From Phycisphaerales bacterium (GTDB lineage: Bacteria; Planctomycetota; Phycisphaerae; Phycisphaerales; SM1A02), in assembly GCA_022446965.1 (NCBI GenBank), contig JAKVBV010000017.1, positions 1 through 51,491 on the forward strand: a stretch of 51,491 nucleotides of DNA, given 5' to 3'. Shown piece after piece: positions 18,681 to 27,170 of this stretch (position 1 is the stretch's first letter; the number at the start of each line of letters is the position of its first letter). A program made the translations under genes and the position numbers. The notes under the pieces are model-generated. The model was not told the origin of the DNA. It made no database searches and worked only from the letters and a program-made list of their open reading frames with translations.

Positions 18681-20099
18681 CTACGCCTCAAGCTTCCGAA
18701 CCGAGAGATGCACGGTGGGCTCATCCGTGTCGGCATCCGTGGCACGGAAGGCCACGATGGTGGCGCGGTCGGTGCTGCCCAATGCCGTCCGCAAGGCGTC
18801 CGCCGTGAGCCCCATGAATCGTTTGGGCCGCTCGGGTAGTTCGTCCACCAGAATCGGAAGCACACCGCGGAGCAAGGTCATGCGACGTGCCGCTGGAGCA
18901 CGATCGGTGACGACGAGGATCGGCAAGCCCAGGCGTGCCCGACTCATCCGCATGCCCCAGATGCCGTGCCGCGATCGGCACAACAGCGCATCGGCCCCCA
19001 CGCGTGTCAATGTGCTCCACGTGGCCTCGCACAGCGCCGCTTCTTCTGGATCGAGGCCCTCATCCGGTGGGAAGTCGTCTTCTGGCGGCGTGTTGGCCTC
19101 GGTCACCGCTGCGATGCGGGCCATGGTGGACACGGCCAGGTCGGGCCAGTCACCGATGCTCGTCTCGCCCGACAGCATGACGGCGTCAGCGCCATCACGA
19201 ATGGCGGTAGATACATCCCCTGCCTCAGCCCGTGTGGGCGAAGGCACCTCGATCATCGACTGCAGCATCTGCGTGGCCACGATGCACGGGCGGCCCAGTC
19301 GCCGCGTCGTGGCGAGAATCTGTCGCTGCGCCACGGGCACCGTGGCAATCTCCATCTCCACGCCAAGATCGCCGCGGGCCACCATCACGGCGTCGGCTTC
19401 ACGCACGATCGCCTCAAGATGGTCGAGCGCCACAGGCCGCTCGATCTTGGCGATCAACACCGGCTGTCCTTCGCCCGCAGGGAACACGCCACGCAGTGCA
19501 CGCAGCTGATCGGCGTTGCCCACGAAACTCATCGCGAGGAAGTCGGCACCGCGACTGATAGCCCAGCGAGCCATGTCGAAATCGGTGTCGGTGGGCACCT
19601 GCAAGGGCGGATCGCTGTCGGGCAGATTCACACCCTTGCCCTGCGACACAATGCCAGCGGTCATCACTCGACACGTGGCCTGGCCGTCATCCACATCTTC
19701 CACGAGCAGTCGCACGGCGCCGTCATCGATCAGCACACGATGGCCCGGAGACAGGCACGTGAGCAGGCCAGGAATGGTCACCTGCAGATCGACCGCATTT
19801 GTGTCGTCACCCAATGTGATCGTGTCGCCCACGTCGAGGGTGCGCGGTGCACCGTCGAGACCGGTCAACCGCAGCTTGGGGCCGGGCAGATCCATGAGGA
19901 TGCCCACTGGTCGACCGGCTCGTGCTTCAGCGTCTCGAATTCGTGTGATCCATGCATCATGAGCGGCACGATCGCCGTGCGATGCATTGATGCGCAGCAC
20001 CGAGGCACCGGCAGCGATCAGTCGGTCGAGTTTGTCGTCGGACTCCACAGCCGGACCGACCGTGGCGATGATGCTCGTGGCCCGACGCGCCTGTGCCAT
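18681..20099 (-). CDS. pyk: Pyruvate kinase
   Basis: Pyruvate kinase converts phosphoenolpyruvate and ADP to pyruvate and ATP, the last step of glycolysis. The 472-residue protein shows the N-terminal ATVGPA...GASVLRINASHG, the active-site lysine context IAKIERP, the signature MVARGDLGVEM, and ATQMLQSM...PTRAEAGD followed by AVMLSGETSIG. It differs from the common form at two places near the N-terminus: Ser replaces the usual Lys in TKIVAT, and Ala replaces Phe in LNFSHG. The start shares a base with the upstream stop (TGATG). It lies in the pyrF cluster. Confidence 0.95.
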   Translation of the reverse strand: MAQARRATSIIATVGPAVESDDKLDRLIAAGASVLRINASHGDRAAHDAWITRIRDAEARAGRPVGILMDLPGPKLRLTGLDGAPRTLDVGDTITLGDDTNAVDLQVTIPGLLTCLSPGHRVLIDDGAVRLLVEDVDDGQATCRVMTAGIVSQGKGVNLPDSDPPLQVPTDTDFDMARWAISRGADFLAMSFVGNADQLRALRGVFPAGEGQPVLIAKIERPVALDHLEAIVREADAVMVARGDLGVEMEIATVPVAQRQILATTRRLGRPCIVATQMLQSMIEVPSPTRAEAGDVSTAIRDGADAVMLSGETSIGDWPDLAVSTMARIAAVTEANTPPEDDFPPDEGLDPEEAALCEATWSTLTRVGADALLCRSRHGIWGMRMSRARLGLPILVVTDRAPAARRMTLLRGVLPILVDELPERPKRFMGLTADALRTALGSTDRATIVAFRATDADTDEPTVHLSVRKLEA

Positions 20100-21796
20100 C
20101 AGTGTGCAGACCCTGCGCTGCCATCGATGATCGACTGATACTGCCCGCGGAAGAACGCACCGGTGCGTTGGCGAAAGGCGTCACTGCCCCGCTGCTGCGC
20201 ATTCCAGAGCCCGTCATCACGCCAGCCGCCCCGCAGCCAACCGGCCTTGATCGCCGAGCGATTGTCCTGCGTATCCATCGACAGCAGTGCACCATGGGGC
20301 GCGGGCACCAGCGGCATGGCGTCGAACGCCTGCAACATGGCCTTGAGCTGTGGATCCGTCACATCGTCGGCCGTCACGACGGCGGCCGTGTCGGGATACG
20401 CCGGGTGCAACACGATGGTGTTCCATGCCGAAGCGAGTGCCTCACGTTCATCCAGTGCCATCGCGCTCAACAGTGGCGCGATGAATGCCCGAGTGGCGCG
20501 ATGGGCATGCTGCGGCGGATCAATGTCGCCAGGCTGGGCATCTCGATCCAGATATCGATCTCCATCGCGTGCCCAGGCCGACTGCGTGATGGGAATGCGT
20601 CGCAACGAAAAGGTGGTCGGCCCGCCCTCGGCCCCCGGTGGCAATTGCCACAGGCCTTGCGCCTCGTCGGTCAATGTGAACTCGATGAAGCGTCGTGCCA
20701 GTTCAGGATCGGGTGGATCGGCCAGCATCGAGATCGGATCGGGGTCGATGGTGGTTTCCCCCACTGGATCGATGTAGCGAATGCGGTCCGGGGCCCCATG
20801 ATCAGCGAGTGCCTGCGACTCACCGCGACCGAAGAAGTCGATGCACACACCCATCGCCGCATCACCGGCGGCGACATCCATCGGGCCACGCAGTGCCGAC
20901 GCACTGATCGTGCGAGAATTGGCTGCAGCGCGGCGCAGCACCTGCCAGCCGTGCTCCCAGCCCAATCGTCCCAGAAGCGTTTCGAAGGCGGTGGTCACCG
21001 AGCCACTCTGGGCAGGATTGACCAGCGACACGCCGCCTTGCAGACGCGGATCGCCCAGCGCCCGCCATGAGATGGGCTCACTGATGCCCAACCGTTGCAG
21101 TTCATCGAGATTGGCGATCAACCCGAAGGACGACAACGCTGTGCCGTACCAGTGGCCCTTTGATTCCCACAACGGCACGCCGCCGATCGTCTCTCGGCCG
21201 TAGCGATCGGCCAGCGTGGCGGTCTCGATCCCCGCAGGCTGCGACACGGACGCGCCCACTTCGACATCGAAGCGACCGTCCGCTGTCGGTGTCACTGTCG
21301 CCCACGTGTGCCCTCGCTCGCCGCGCGCCGTGCCGTTGGCTCGCGCCGCATCGAGAAGATCGTCGACTGCATCAACCTGACTGGCCAGAAGTTGCTTGGC
21401 ACCAAATTCTCTCAGGTTGGTGCGGCGGATAGTCACGCCTCGCGCCAGATTGGAGTGTTCATACGACCCCCCGCCGAACACAAGATCCGCGAAGCCCCCA
21501 GGGCAATCACCACGTTCGAGTGATGCGATCCACTGGCTTTCGAGCAACGCGCGAATCTCGCTGGTGCCACCGGGCACACTCCAGGCCACCGCAACGGGCT
21601 CGCCATGTACATCCACATGCCACTGTTCGAAGGCGCGGCCGAACTCGGTGCGAATCTGTTCGTTGTGCGGGGTGACGATGGTCAGCGTTCGAACGTCACC
21701 GTGATCGATGTGCGAGGGCGCACCCAGCAGCACAGGCAGAACGACAAGCGCCGCCAGCAGCGTGAGCAACACGACCACCGCCCACGGTCGTTCCAT
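20099..21796 (-). CDS. Orphan extracellular solute-binding protein
   Basis: A 565-residue periplasmic binding protein of ABC type, like those for iron(III), 2-aminoethylphosphonate or polyamines. An N-terminal transmembrane or signal anchor (about residues 5-26) is followed by LTIVTPHNEQIRTEFGRAFE, a typical first lobe. Further features are a substrate-pocket-like PGGTSEIRALLESQ, the hinge region NLDELQRLGISEPISW and LVNPAQSGSVTTAFETLL. The C-terminal 150 residues exceed the usual size. No permease or ATPase gene is nearby; it is embedded between pyrF and pyk with TGATG overlaps at both ends. The ligand is unknown. Confidence 0.85.
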   Translation of the reverse strand: MERPWAVVVLLTLLAALVVLPVLLGAPSHIDHGDVRTLTIVTPHNEQIRTEFGRAFEQWHVDVHGEPVAVAWSVPGGTSEIRALLESQWIASLERGDCPGGFADLVFGGGSYEHSNLARGVTIRRTNLREFGAKQLLASQVDAVDDLLDAARANGTARGERGHTWATVTPTADGRFDVEVGASVSQPAGIETATLADRYGRETIGGVPLWESKGHWYGTALSSFGLIANLDELQRLGISEPISWRALGDPRLQGGVSLVNPAQSGSVTTAFETLLGRLGWEHGWQVLRRAAANSRTISASALRGPMDVAAGDAAMGVCIDFFGRGESQALADHGAPDRIRYIDPVGETTIDPDPISMLADPPDPELARRFIEFTLTDEAQGLWQLPPGAEGGPTTFSLRRIPITQSAWARDGDRYLDRDAQPGDIDPPQHAHRATRAFIAPLLSAMALDEREALASAWNTIVLHPAYPDTAAVVTADDVTDPQLKAMLQAFDAMPLVPAPHGALLSMDTQDNRSAIKAGWLRGGWRDDGLWNAQQRGSDAFRQRTGAFFRGQYQSIIDGSAGSAH

Positions 21797-22659
21797 CAGC
21801 GCAGTCCCGCCACGGTTCCGGCAGTGTCCGCCATCACCTTTGCCGCATCAGCCACCGCGACGTGCCACGCTTGCCCCTCAACGGCGTCTGGATACAGCAC
21901 GCTTCGGCTCGCCGGGAAGAGCGCCCCGCAGCCATCATCGCCGCACAGTGCTGCGCACGATTCCAGCGTGCCACCTTGAGCCCCGATGCCGGGCACCAGC
22001 AAGATGGCGGCGGGCATGCGTTGACGGAGTGCCGCGGCTTCCTCCGGTCGAGTCGCACCGACCACCGCACCCACGGCACTGCGGCCGTGTTCGCCGCGAT
22101 AGTCGGCGCCAAACTCGTGCACCATGTCCGCCGCAGCGTCGGCCACGGTGCGGCCATCGGCAAGACGCTGCGTCTGCAGATCATCACTTCCGGGATTGCT
22201 GGTGCGCACCAGCACGAACACCCCGCCACGCGAGGCATACGGCTCGAGTGTCTCGCGACCCAACCAGGGGCTCGCGGTGATCCAGTGCGCTCCGGCCGTG
22301 TCGAACGTGGCCGCGGCATAGTGCTCGGCACTGATTCCGATGTCGCCTCGCTTGGCATCGTGCAACACGATCAGTCCCGCCTCGGCGGCGGCGGCCATGC
22401 ACTCGTGCATCAGCGAAAAGCCGTCAGCCCCCAGACGCTCGAAGCAGGCAGATTGAATCTTTACCGCCGGCACGTGCTCGTGCACCGCGTCGATCACGCC
22501 CAAGCAGAAGGCGGAGATCCGGGCCAACGCACTGCCCCCCTCAATCAGAATCCGCTCGAGCACGGGGTCGATGCCCACACAGGCACAGGTGCCCTTGGCA
22601 TGCATGGCTTCGATCAGCTGGTCCGCCGCGTTGCGGCACTGCACGGGAGCGTCGTTCAT
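21796..22659 (-). CDS. pyrF: Orotidine 5'-phosphate decarboxylase, type 2
   Basis: PyrF makes UMP from OMP in pyrimidine synthesis. The 287-residue protein is of the longer type 2 form. It shows the entry strand CVGIDPVLER, the catalytic charge network HDAKRGDIG and the phosphate-binding strand LLVPGIGAQGG. It is first in a six-gene minus-strand cluster. On the minus strand TATCAT lies 10 bases before its ATG, overlapping the opposite element of the DUF971 gene. Confidence 0.94.
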   Translation of the reverse strand: MNDAPVQCRNAADQLIEAMHAKGTCACVGIDPVLERILIEGGSALARISAFCLGVIDAVHEHVPAVKIQSACFERLGADGFSLMHECMAAAAEAGLIVLHDAKRGDIGISAEHYAAATFDTAGAHWITASPWLGRETLEPYASRGGVFVLVRTSNPGSDDLQTQRLADGRTVADAAADMVHEFGADYRGEHGRSAVGAVVGATRPEEAAALRQRMPAAILLVPGIGAQGGTLESCAALCGDDGCGALFPASRSVLYPDAVEGQAWHVAVADAAKVMADTAGTVAGLR

Positions 22660-22669
22660 CGGTGCGGCA

Positions 22670-22679
22670 ATGATATCCT
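22670..22679. promoter_or_regulatory. Overlapping divergent -10 elements, pyrF and DUF971 gene
   Basis: TATCAT on the minus strand (22675-22670) and TATCCT on the plus strand (22674-22679) overlap by two bases. Each stands 10 bases before its start codon, predicting leaders of only about 3 bases. Confidence 0.4.
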
Positions 22680-22689
22680 CCGCCGCTCC

Positions 22690-23013
22690 ATGGGCTGTAC
22701 TCCCACATCACTGGATCTCGATCGGACCAAGGGCCTGCACATCGTGTGGAGTGATGGCGTCACCTCATTCATCACGGTGGCCCACCTGCGTCGGTGCAGC
22801 CCCAGCGCAGAAGCCCGGGCAACCCGTGACGAGTTGGACACCAATCCGCTGGCCGTGCTGCCCGCCTCGAGCCCGACACCGGACACCCTTACCGCCGATG
22901 CCATGGAGATGGTGGGCAACTATGCCGTCCGGATCACGTTTTCCGACGGCCATCGCACCGGGCTGTATTCCTGGGACTGGCTCCGCCGAATCGCCGACGA
23001 GACCACGCCATGA
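22690..23013 (+). CDS. DUF971 domain protein (GBBH-like N-terminal domain)
   Basis: A 107-residue protein matching the stand-alone gamma-butyrobetaine hydroxylase-like N-terminal domain. Typical elements are GLHIVWSDGVTSFITVAHLR, a central linker, and VGNYAVRITFSDGHRTGLYSWDWLR. The cysteine of the CRC-type zinc motif is represented by RRCSPS, so zinc binding is uncertain. It lacks a ribosome site and probably has a nearly leaderless mRNA. Its stop overlaps the thioesterase start (ATGA). In other bacteria such proteins sit beside Fe-S assembly genes; here the context is different. Confidence 0.85.
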   Translation: MGCTPTSLDLDRTKGLHIVWSDGVTSFITVAHLRRCSPSAEARATRDELDTNPLAVLPASSPTPDTLTADAMEMVGNYAVRITFSDGHRTGLYSWDWLRRIADETTP

Positions 23014-23525
23014 CCACCACACTTCAATTGCTCGACCGGCCGCCGGCGGGTGCACCTGCGGTGCCCCACCCCGATGCCATGTGGGCCACGCTCACGCCGG
23101 CCGCGGAGACCTCGTCGGGTCGTGTGGACCATGTGTACAACGTTGAGTACGTGCGATGGCTGGACATACTCGGCCAACGCCACCTCGCCGAACTTGGATG
23201 GCATACCGACAACCTGCTCGCTTCTGGCGGCATGTGGTTCGTTGCCCGCCATGAAATCGATTACCGCCTGGAAGCCAAGCCCGGCGAAACCCTCATCGCC
23301 GCCACGTGGGTGCGATCACTGCGACGGGTGAAATCGTGGCGTGACGTGATGGTGTGGCGTCCCGATCCCGAAGGCTGGCAGCTCGTGTGCACAGCGGCCA
23401 CGCTGTGGGTGCATGTCGATCTGGACACCCGTCGAGGCACACGTCCCCCGGCGGACATGGTGGATGCGATGGCGCCACTTGGCGCCGATGCGCCGCCATG
23501 GGCCCAGAGCGTGGGCCGTCGCTGA
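23010..23525 (+). CDS. Acyl-CoA thioesterase, 4HBT hotdog fold
   Basis: A 171-residue hotdog-fold thioesterase of the 4-hydroxybenzoyl-CoA family. The signature GRVDHVYNVEYVRWLDILGQRHLAELG corresponds to the catalytic Asp/His-Asn-Tyr helix entry. It is followed by strands FVARHEIDYRLEAKPGETL and DVMVWRP. It likely hydrolyses acyl-CoA or acyl-ACP in the cytoplasm. It is coupled to the DUF971 gene (ATGA) and converges with the aminotransferase gene 18 bases downstream. The acyl chain is unknown. Confidence 0.88.
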   Translation: MTTTLQLLDRPPAGAPAVPHPDAMWATLTPAAETSSGRVDHVYNVEYVRWLDILGQRHLAELGWHTDNLLASGGMWFVARHEIDYRLEAKPGETLIAATWVRSLRRVKSWRDVMVWRPDPEGWQLVCTAATLWVHVDLDTRRGTRPPADMVDAMAPLGADAPPWAQSVGRR

Positions 23526-23543
23526 TCGTTCAAGTGAAGTGGC

Positions 23544-24701
23544 TCAGTTGCCTTGAAGAAGGTCGCGGAGGATCGCGAGGCCTTCGTCGAGTTTGGCATC
23601 TTTGGTGGCGAAGCTCAACCGGAAGTGCGTGTCGCGAGCGCTAAACACACCACCGGGAATCACCAGCACGTTGCGCTCAGCAGCACGCTCGGCGAACTCG
23701 GTTCCTGTGCAATCAAGTGCTTCGGGCACCTTGGCCCAGGCGTAGAACGCGCCTTGAGCATCTGCCACCTCGGTGACGTCGCCCAGCGCCGCGATCACAC
23801 GATCTCGTCGCGACTGGTACAGCTCCACCATCGGAGACATATCCAGATCAAAGGCGCCCACGCAGGCCGCCTGCAACGGCGCCGGGGCACACACGAAGGT
23901 GTACTGCTGGAACTTGGCCATCTCGCGAATCAACCACGAGGGCCCGGCGGCATAGCCCAGCCGCCAGCCGGTGCAGCCCCAGTTCTTGCCCAGGCCGCGA
24001 ATCATGAGCATCTCATCGCCGCGGCGTGCCGGTGAAGGGAAGCGGCCATCCTGCAGGCCGTTGTCAAAGGTGAATAGGTCGTAGATCTCATCCGAGATCA
24101 ACAGCACACCCTTGGCCGTGCACAGGTCGTACAGGTCATTGGCTTCGTGTTGACTCATCACCACACCGGTGGGATTGCCCGGTGAGTTGGCCAGCACGAT
24201 GCGTGTGTTGTCGGTGATGAGCGGCTCCACCCGTTCGGCGGTGAAGCGGAAGTCCGGGGCGGTGTCGCACAGCACGGTGGTGCCGCCGAACATCGTGCTC
24301 AGGTTGGGATAGATGACGAAGTATGGGTCGGGGACGATGATCTCGTCGCCGGCGCTCATCAACGCCATGCAGGCCAGCTGCAGCGCCCCACTGGTGCCGC
24401 TGGTGATCAGCAGTTCGGTGTCGTCATCGAACGTCCAGCCCACGTCCTGCGCCACCGAGGCCTTGGCGGCCTGCAGCAGATCGCCATCGCCGCTGGTGAG
24501 GGTGTACCCATTGCGGTCGGCAGTGATCGCCTCCACCGCAGCCGCTTTGAGTGGTTCAGGCACCGGAAAATCAGGCTGACCAATCGACAGATTGATCGGG
24601 TCGTCCATCGTGGCGCCCAGTTGAAACACCCGACGAATGCCGGACACGTCAACAGCAGCCACACGCTCGCCGAGCAGGCGATCGGGGGAGAGATGAGCCA
24701 T
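23544..24701 (-). CDS. Pyridoxal phosphate-dependent aminotransferase, class I/II
   Basis: A 385-residue fold-type I aminotransferase of the aspartate aminotransferase group. Visible motifs are INLSIGQPDF, the cofactor Asn in NSPGNPTG, the Asp in LLISDEIYD, the Schiff-base Lys in GLGKNWGCTGWRLGY and the substrate-carboxylate Arg in HFRLSFA. The usual S-K-T around the lysine is G-K-N here. AAGGA lies 8 bases before the ATG. It is the last gene of the acpS unit, 35 bases after the small basic protein gene. The amino acid substrate cannot be told. Confidence 0.93.
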   Translation of the reverse strand: MAHLSPDRLLGERVAAVDVSGIRRVFQLGATMDDPINLSIGQPDFPVPEPLKAAAVEAITADRNGYTLTSGDGDLLQAAKASVAQDVGWTFDDDTELLITSGTSGALQLACMALMSAGDEIIVPDPYFVIYPNLSTMFGGTTVLCDTAPDFRFTAERVEPLITDNTRIVLANSPGNPTGVVMSQHEANDLYDLCTAKGVLLISDEIYDLFTFDNGLQDGRFPSPARRGDEMLMIRGLGKNWGCTGWRLGYAAGPSWLIREMAKFQQYTFVCAPAPLQAACVGAFDLDMSPMVELYQSRRDRVIAALGDVTEVADAQGAFYAWAKVPEALDCTGTEFAERAAERNVLVIPGGVFSARDTHFRLSFATKDAKLDEGLAILRDLLQGN

Positions 24702-24736
24702 GATTCAGTCCTTGCCCTCAGCGTGGCGAGCAGGCA

Positions 24737-24964
24737 TCAGCCTTCGTCGGTCGAAGCGTCGGCGGTTTCTTCTTCACCGGCCGCCTTCTTCTTCTTCTTC
24801 GTCACGATCTTGATGTTGCGGACCTTGACGATGCCCAGCGGTGAATCGCCGTCATCAAACTCACCACGCTCGGAGAGCTTGGCGATGCGCTCATGTCGCT
24901 TGAGCACGTTGCGGTGCTGATTGAGGCCGGCGGGCTTGGTCTTGAGGCTTCGGTGCAGGCTCAT
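24737..24964 (-). CDS. Small basic protein of Planctomycetes/Verrucomicrobia/Chlamydiae
   Basis: A 75-residue basic protein that I recognise as the clade-restricted small basic protein family. The pattern is MSLHRSLKTKPAGLNQHRNV, LKRHERIAKL, GDSPLGIVKVRNIK, then a lysine run (TKKKKKA) and an acidic tail. Family members are known for abundance and charge and may bind nucleic acid or ribosomes, but the function is not established. The ATG overlaps the SPOR-like stop (ATGA). It is useful as a taxonomic marker. Confidence 0.85.
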   Translation of the reverse strand: MSLHRSLKTKPAGLNQHRNVLKRHERIAKLSERGEFDDGDSPLGIVKVRNIKIVTKKKKKAAGEEETADASTDEG

Positions 24965-25581
24965 GGGTCTGATCCAGCGTCTGGGGCAATGCGATCGAGG
25001 TATCGATCTGAGAGGTCTGTCGTCCCCCCGGAGTCCTTCCAACGACGTCCAAGGTCGCGGATCCGGGCATCGAGCTGGCGATAGGCCGGAGTGCGTGTGG
25101 ACGCCGAGTGCAGCCCGGGGAGGGCTATCACACGTGCGAGCCGCGTATTGTGACCGGGAATGACCCGCGCATCAAGTCCATGCTGCCGGCAATAGGTCGC
25201 CAGACGGCCTGCGCCCTCTGGACGGGTCTCTGCGAGCACAAAAAACCACGTCGCAGCCTCGCCAGCGATGGCTGGCGGCGGGCTGTTGAGCACAGGCGTC
25301 CCTGGGTCGATGAGTGGGTCGTGCACCAACCCTGGGGGCTGCAAGCCCGGATCCGGGGCCGAGGTCGGGCCAGGGGGGGCACTGGAGCGACCGGCCCACC
25401 ACGCGGTCACGGCAATCGCGAGGATGCCCAGCACCACCAGCACGACACCGCCTGCGGGTAATCGCAGTGATGCCCCGGGCTGCAGGCGGTCACCCAACGC
25501 AGGCGGTCTGTCCTCGGACTGACCATCCTTGTTCAGCCTTTGCTTGGACAACTCATAGAGCGTGTGGTCCCCCCGCTTCAT
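24961..25581 (-). CDS. Single-pass membrane protein with SPOR-like C-terminal domain
   Basis: A 206-residue protein. The N-terminal 40 residues are cytoplasmic (MKRGDHTLYELSKQRLNK), one transmembrane segment follows (VVLVVLGILAIAVTAWWAG), then a proline-rich periplasmic linker. A C-terminal domain of about 90 residues (TWFFVLAETRPEGAGRLATY, LDARVIPGHNTRLARVI) follows. The domain has the strand-helix-strand pattern of SPOR modules, which bind denuded glycan strands; the match is by pattern only. It overlaps acpS upstream and the small basic protein gene downstream (ATGA each). Confidence 0.6.
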   Translation of the reverse strand: MKRGDHTLYELSKQRLNKDGQSEDRPPALGDRLQPGASLRLPAGGVVLVVLGILAIAVTAWWAGRSSAPPGPTSAPDPGLQPPGLVHDPLIDPGTPVLNSPPPAIAGEAATWFFVLAETRPEGAGRLATYCRQHGLDARVIPGHNTRLARVIALPGLHSASTRTPAYRQLDARIRDLGRRWKDSGGTTDLSDRYLDRIAPDAGSDP

Positions 25582-25961
25582 GACGATGTCCCCACCACAG
25601 ACGCCATGGCATGCTCGGCAGTGTGCGACAGGCTCAGCGCCCAATTGGTGATGCCCGCTTCGGCCGCTGTTTCGGCCGCCACGCCCTGCAGCACCACCAT
25701 CGGTTGGCCACCGGGACGACGTTCCACGCCGACATCCGTCCAGGCGATGCCTCCAGCCCAGCCGGTGCCCAACGCCTTGAAGACGGCTTCCTTGGCGGCG
25801 AAGCGTGCCGCGAGGTGTTCGCTACGGCGCACACCACCGGCATCGGCGTCGCGCTGTTCCACCGGCGTGAAGACACGCTGCAGAAACGCCTCGCCGTGTT
25901 TGTCGAGCATCACATCAACGCGAGCGATCTCGACCAGATCAACACCATGCACCACGATCAT
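25578..25961 (-). CDS. acpS: Holo-ACP synthase
   Basis: AcpS transfers 4'-phosphopantetheine from CoA to acyl carrier protein. The 127-residue protein has the N-terminal magnesium motif GVDLVEIARV and the signature RFAAKEAVFKALGTG with the catalytic Glu and Lys. The end WALSLSHTAEHAMASVV is typical. TACACT lies exactly 6 bases before the ATG on the minus strand, so its mRNA is probably leaderless. It opens a four-gene minus-strand unit and diverges from moaE. Confidence 0.95.
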   Translation of the reverse strand: MIVVHGVDLVEIARVDVMLDKHGEAFLQRVFTPVEQRDADAGGVRRSEHLAARFAAKEAVFKALGTGWAGGIAWTDVGVERRPGGQPMVVLQGVAAETAAEAGITNWALSLSHTAEHAMASVVGTSS

Positions 25962-25967
25962 GGCCCG

Positions 25968-25973
25968 AGTGTA
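25968..25973 (-). promoter_or_regulatory. Probable leaderless -10 element for acpS
   Basis: TACACT on the minus strand, then six bases (cgggcc), then the ATG at 25961. No ribosome site is present. Confidence 0.6.
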
Positions 25974-26013
25974 CCGGCCCCATCTGAACCTGCCGACACC
26001 GCTGCATCACAAG

Positions 26014-26019
26014 TAGCAT
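26014..26019 (+). promoter_or_regulatory. Probable leaderless -10 element for moaE
   Basis: TAGCAT, then six bases (ggcggc), then the ATG at 26026. It has the same hexamer and spacing as dacB. Confidence 0.6.
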
Positions 26020-26025
26020 GGCGGC

Positions 26026-26457
26026 ATGTCCACCGCGATCACCATCTCACAAGGGCCCTGCGATGTCGCCAACACGCCGCCCCCGCCGGGCGCAGGGGGC
26101 CAGGCGATCTTCGTGGGTCGCACTCGCGCCGAGACACACCCTGAGCACGGGTCGCTCGCGGCGCTCGACTACGACATGCATGAACCGCTCGTGGTCAGCG
26201 TGCTGCACGATCTTGCCCAAGAAGCCATCGATCAGGGTGCATTGGCCGTGACGATCGCCCATGCCAAGGGCGCGGTACCGGTGGGCGAGGCGAGCGTGTG
26301 CATTGAGGTGCATGCCGGACATCGCAGCGAGGCCTTCGCTGCCTGCCGCATGCTCATCGATGCGCTCAAGGCGCGTGCCCCCATCTGCAAACGCGAAATG
26401 TGGGCCCATGGCACCACGTGGAAGGACGGCACGCCCCCGCCGATGGCGTCCACATGA
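26026..26457 (+). CDS. moaE: Molybdopterin synthase catalytic subunit
   Basis: MoaE is the large subunit of molybdopterin synthase and inserts sulfur into precursor Z in molybdenum cofactor synthesis. The 143-residue protein shows IFVGRTR, the strand LAALDYDMHEPL, VGEASVCIEVHAGHRSEAF and ALKARAPICKREMW with a catalytic-type Lys. One family feature is altered: the usual HRxG before VGE is AHAKG. The usual small subunit gene moaD is not adjacent. It is coupled to nth by ATGA. Confidence 0.88.
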   Translation: MSTAITISQGPCDVANTPPPPGAGGQAIFVGRTRAETHPEHGSLAALDYDMHEPLVVSVLHDLAQEAIDQGALAVTIAHAKGAVPVGEASVCIEVHAGHRSEAFAACRMLIDALKARAPICKREMWAHGTTWKDGTPPPMAST

Positions 26458-27170
26458 GCGCCAAGCTGCACATCGAACCGGTTCGCGCCCAACCCAAGGC
26501 CAAGGCACGAGCGGCGCGACTGGTCAAGGCGCTCCACGCGTTGCACCCGGATGCCCATTGCGAATTGGAGTATTCCACGCCGCACGAATTGCTCTTCGCC
26601 GTGATCCTTTCGGCGCAGACCACCGACGTGGCGGTCAACAAGGCCACGCCTGCACTGTTCGAGGCCTACCCCACGGTGGCGGACTATGTCACCGCCGGCC
26701 CGGAGGGCATCGAGCCGTACATCAAGTCGATCGGCTTGTTCCGCAACAAGGCCAAGTCGCTGGCGATCTGTGCCGGTCAATTGATGGACCTCCATGGCGG
26801 CGAAGTGCCCGACGACTTTGCCGCGCTGCTCAATCTGCGCGGCGTCGCACGCAAGACCGCCAACTGCGTGCTCGGCGAAATCTTCGGTCGCACCGAAGGC
26901 ATCGTGTGCGACACCCATGTGCAGCGACTCGCGCATCGATTCGGGTTGTCAACGGCCTCTTCGGCCGACGGCATCGAGGCCGATCTCATGGGGCTGTTCG
27001 CCCGCAAGACCTGGCCCATGCTGTCACATCTGTTGATCTTCCATGGGCGACGATGTTGTCCGGCCCGTGGTCCGCACCCACCCAACGCGGTGTGCCGTCA
27101 CTATGGCGACGAGAATTGCGGCCAGCGAATGGGGGCATTTGAGACGTCGTCCAAATCACGCGGCGCGTAA
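26454..27170 (+). CDS. nth: Endonuclease III with altered Fe-S cysteine pattern
   Basis: Nth is a DNA glycosylase/AP lyase for oxidised pyrimidines. The 238-residue protein keeps the family core: LSAQTTD, helix-hairpin-helix LRGVARKTANCVL with catalytic Lys134, and Asp153 in VCDTHVQRLAHRFG. The C-terminal [4Fe-4S] loop, normally C-x6-C-x2-C-x5-C, is changed: HGRRCC, no Cys at the second place, then Cys214 and Cys222, giving C-x11-C-x7-C plus one extra Cys201. The cluster may be ligated differently or lost. The start overlaps the moaE stop (ATGA). The 3' 70 bases overlap the propeller lipoprotein gene on the other strand. Confidence 0.93.
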   Translation: MSAKLHIEPVRAQPKAKARAARLVKALHALHPDAHCELEYSTPHELLFAVILSAQTTDVAVNKATPALFEAYPTVADYVTAGPEGIEPYIKSIGLFRNKAKSLAICAGQLMDLHGGEVPDDFAALLNLRGVARKTANCVLGEIFGRTEGIVCDTHVQRLAHRFGLSTASSADGIEADLMGLFARKTWPMLSHLLIFHGRRCCPARGPHPPNAVCRHYGDENCGQRMGAFETSSKSRGA

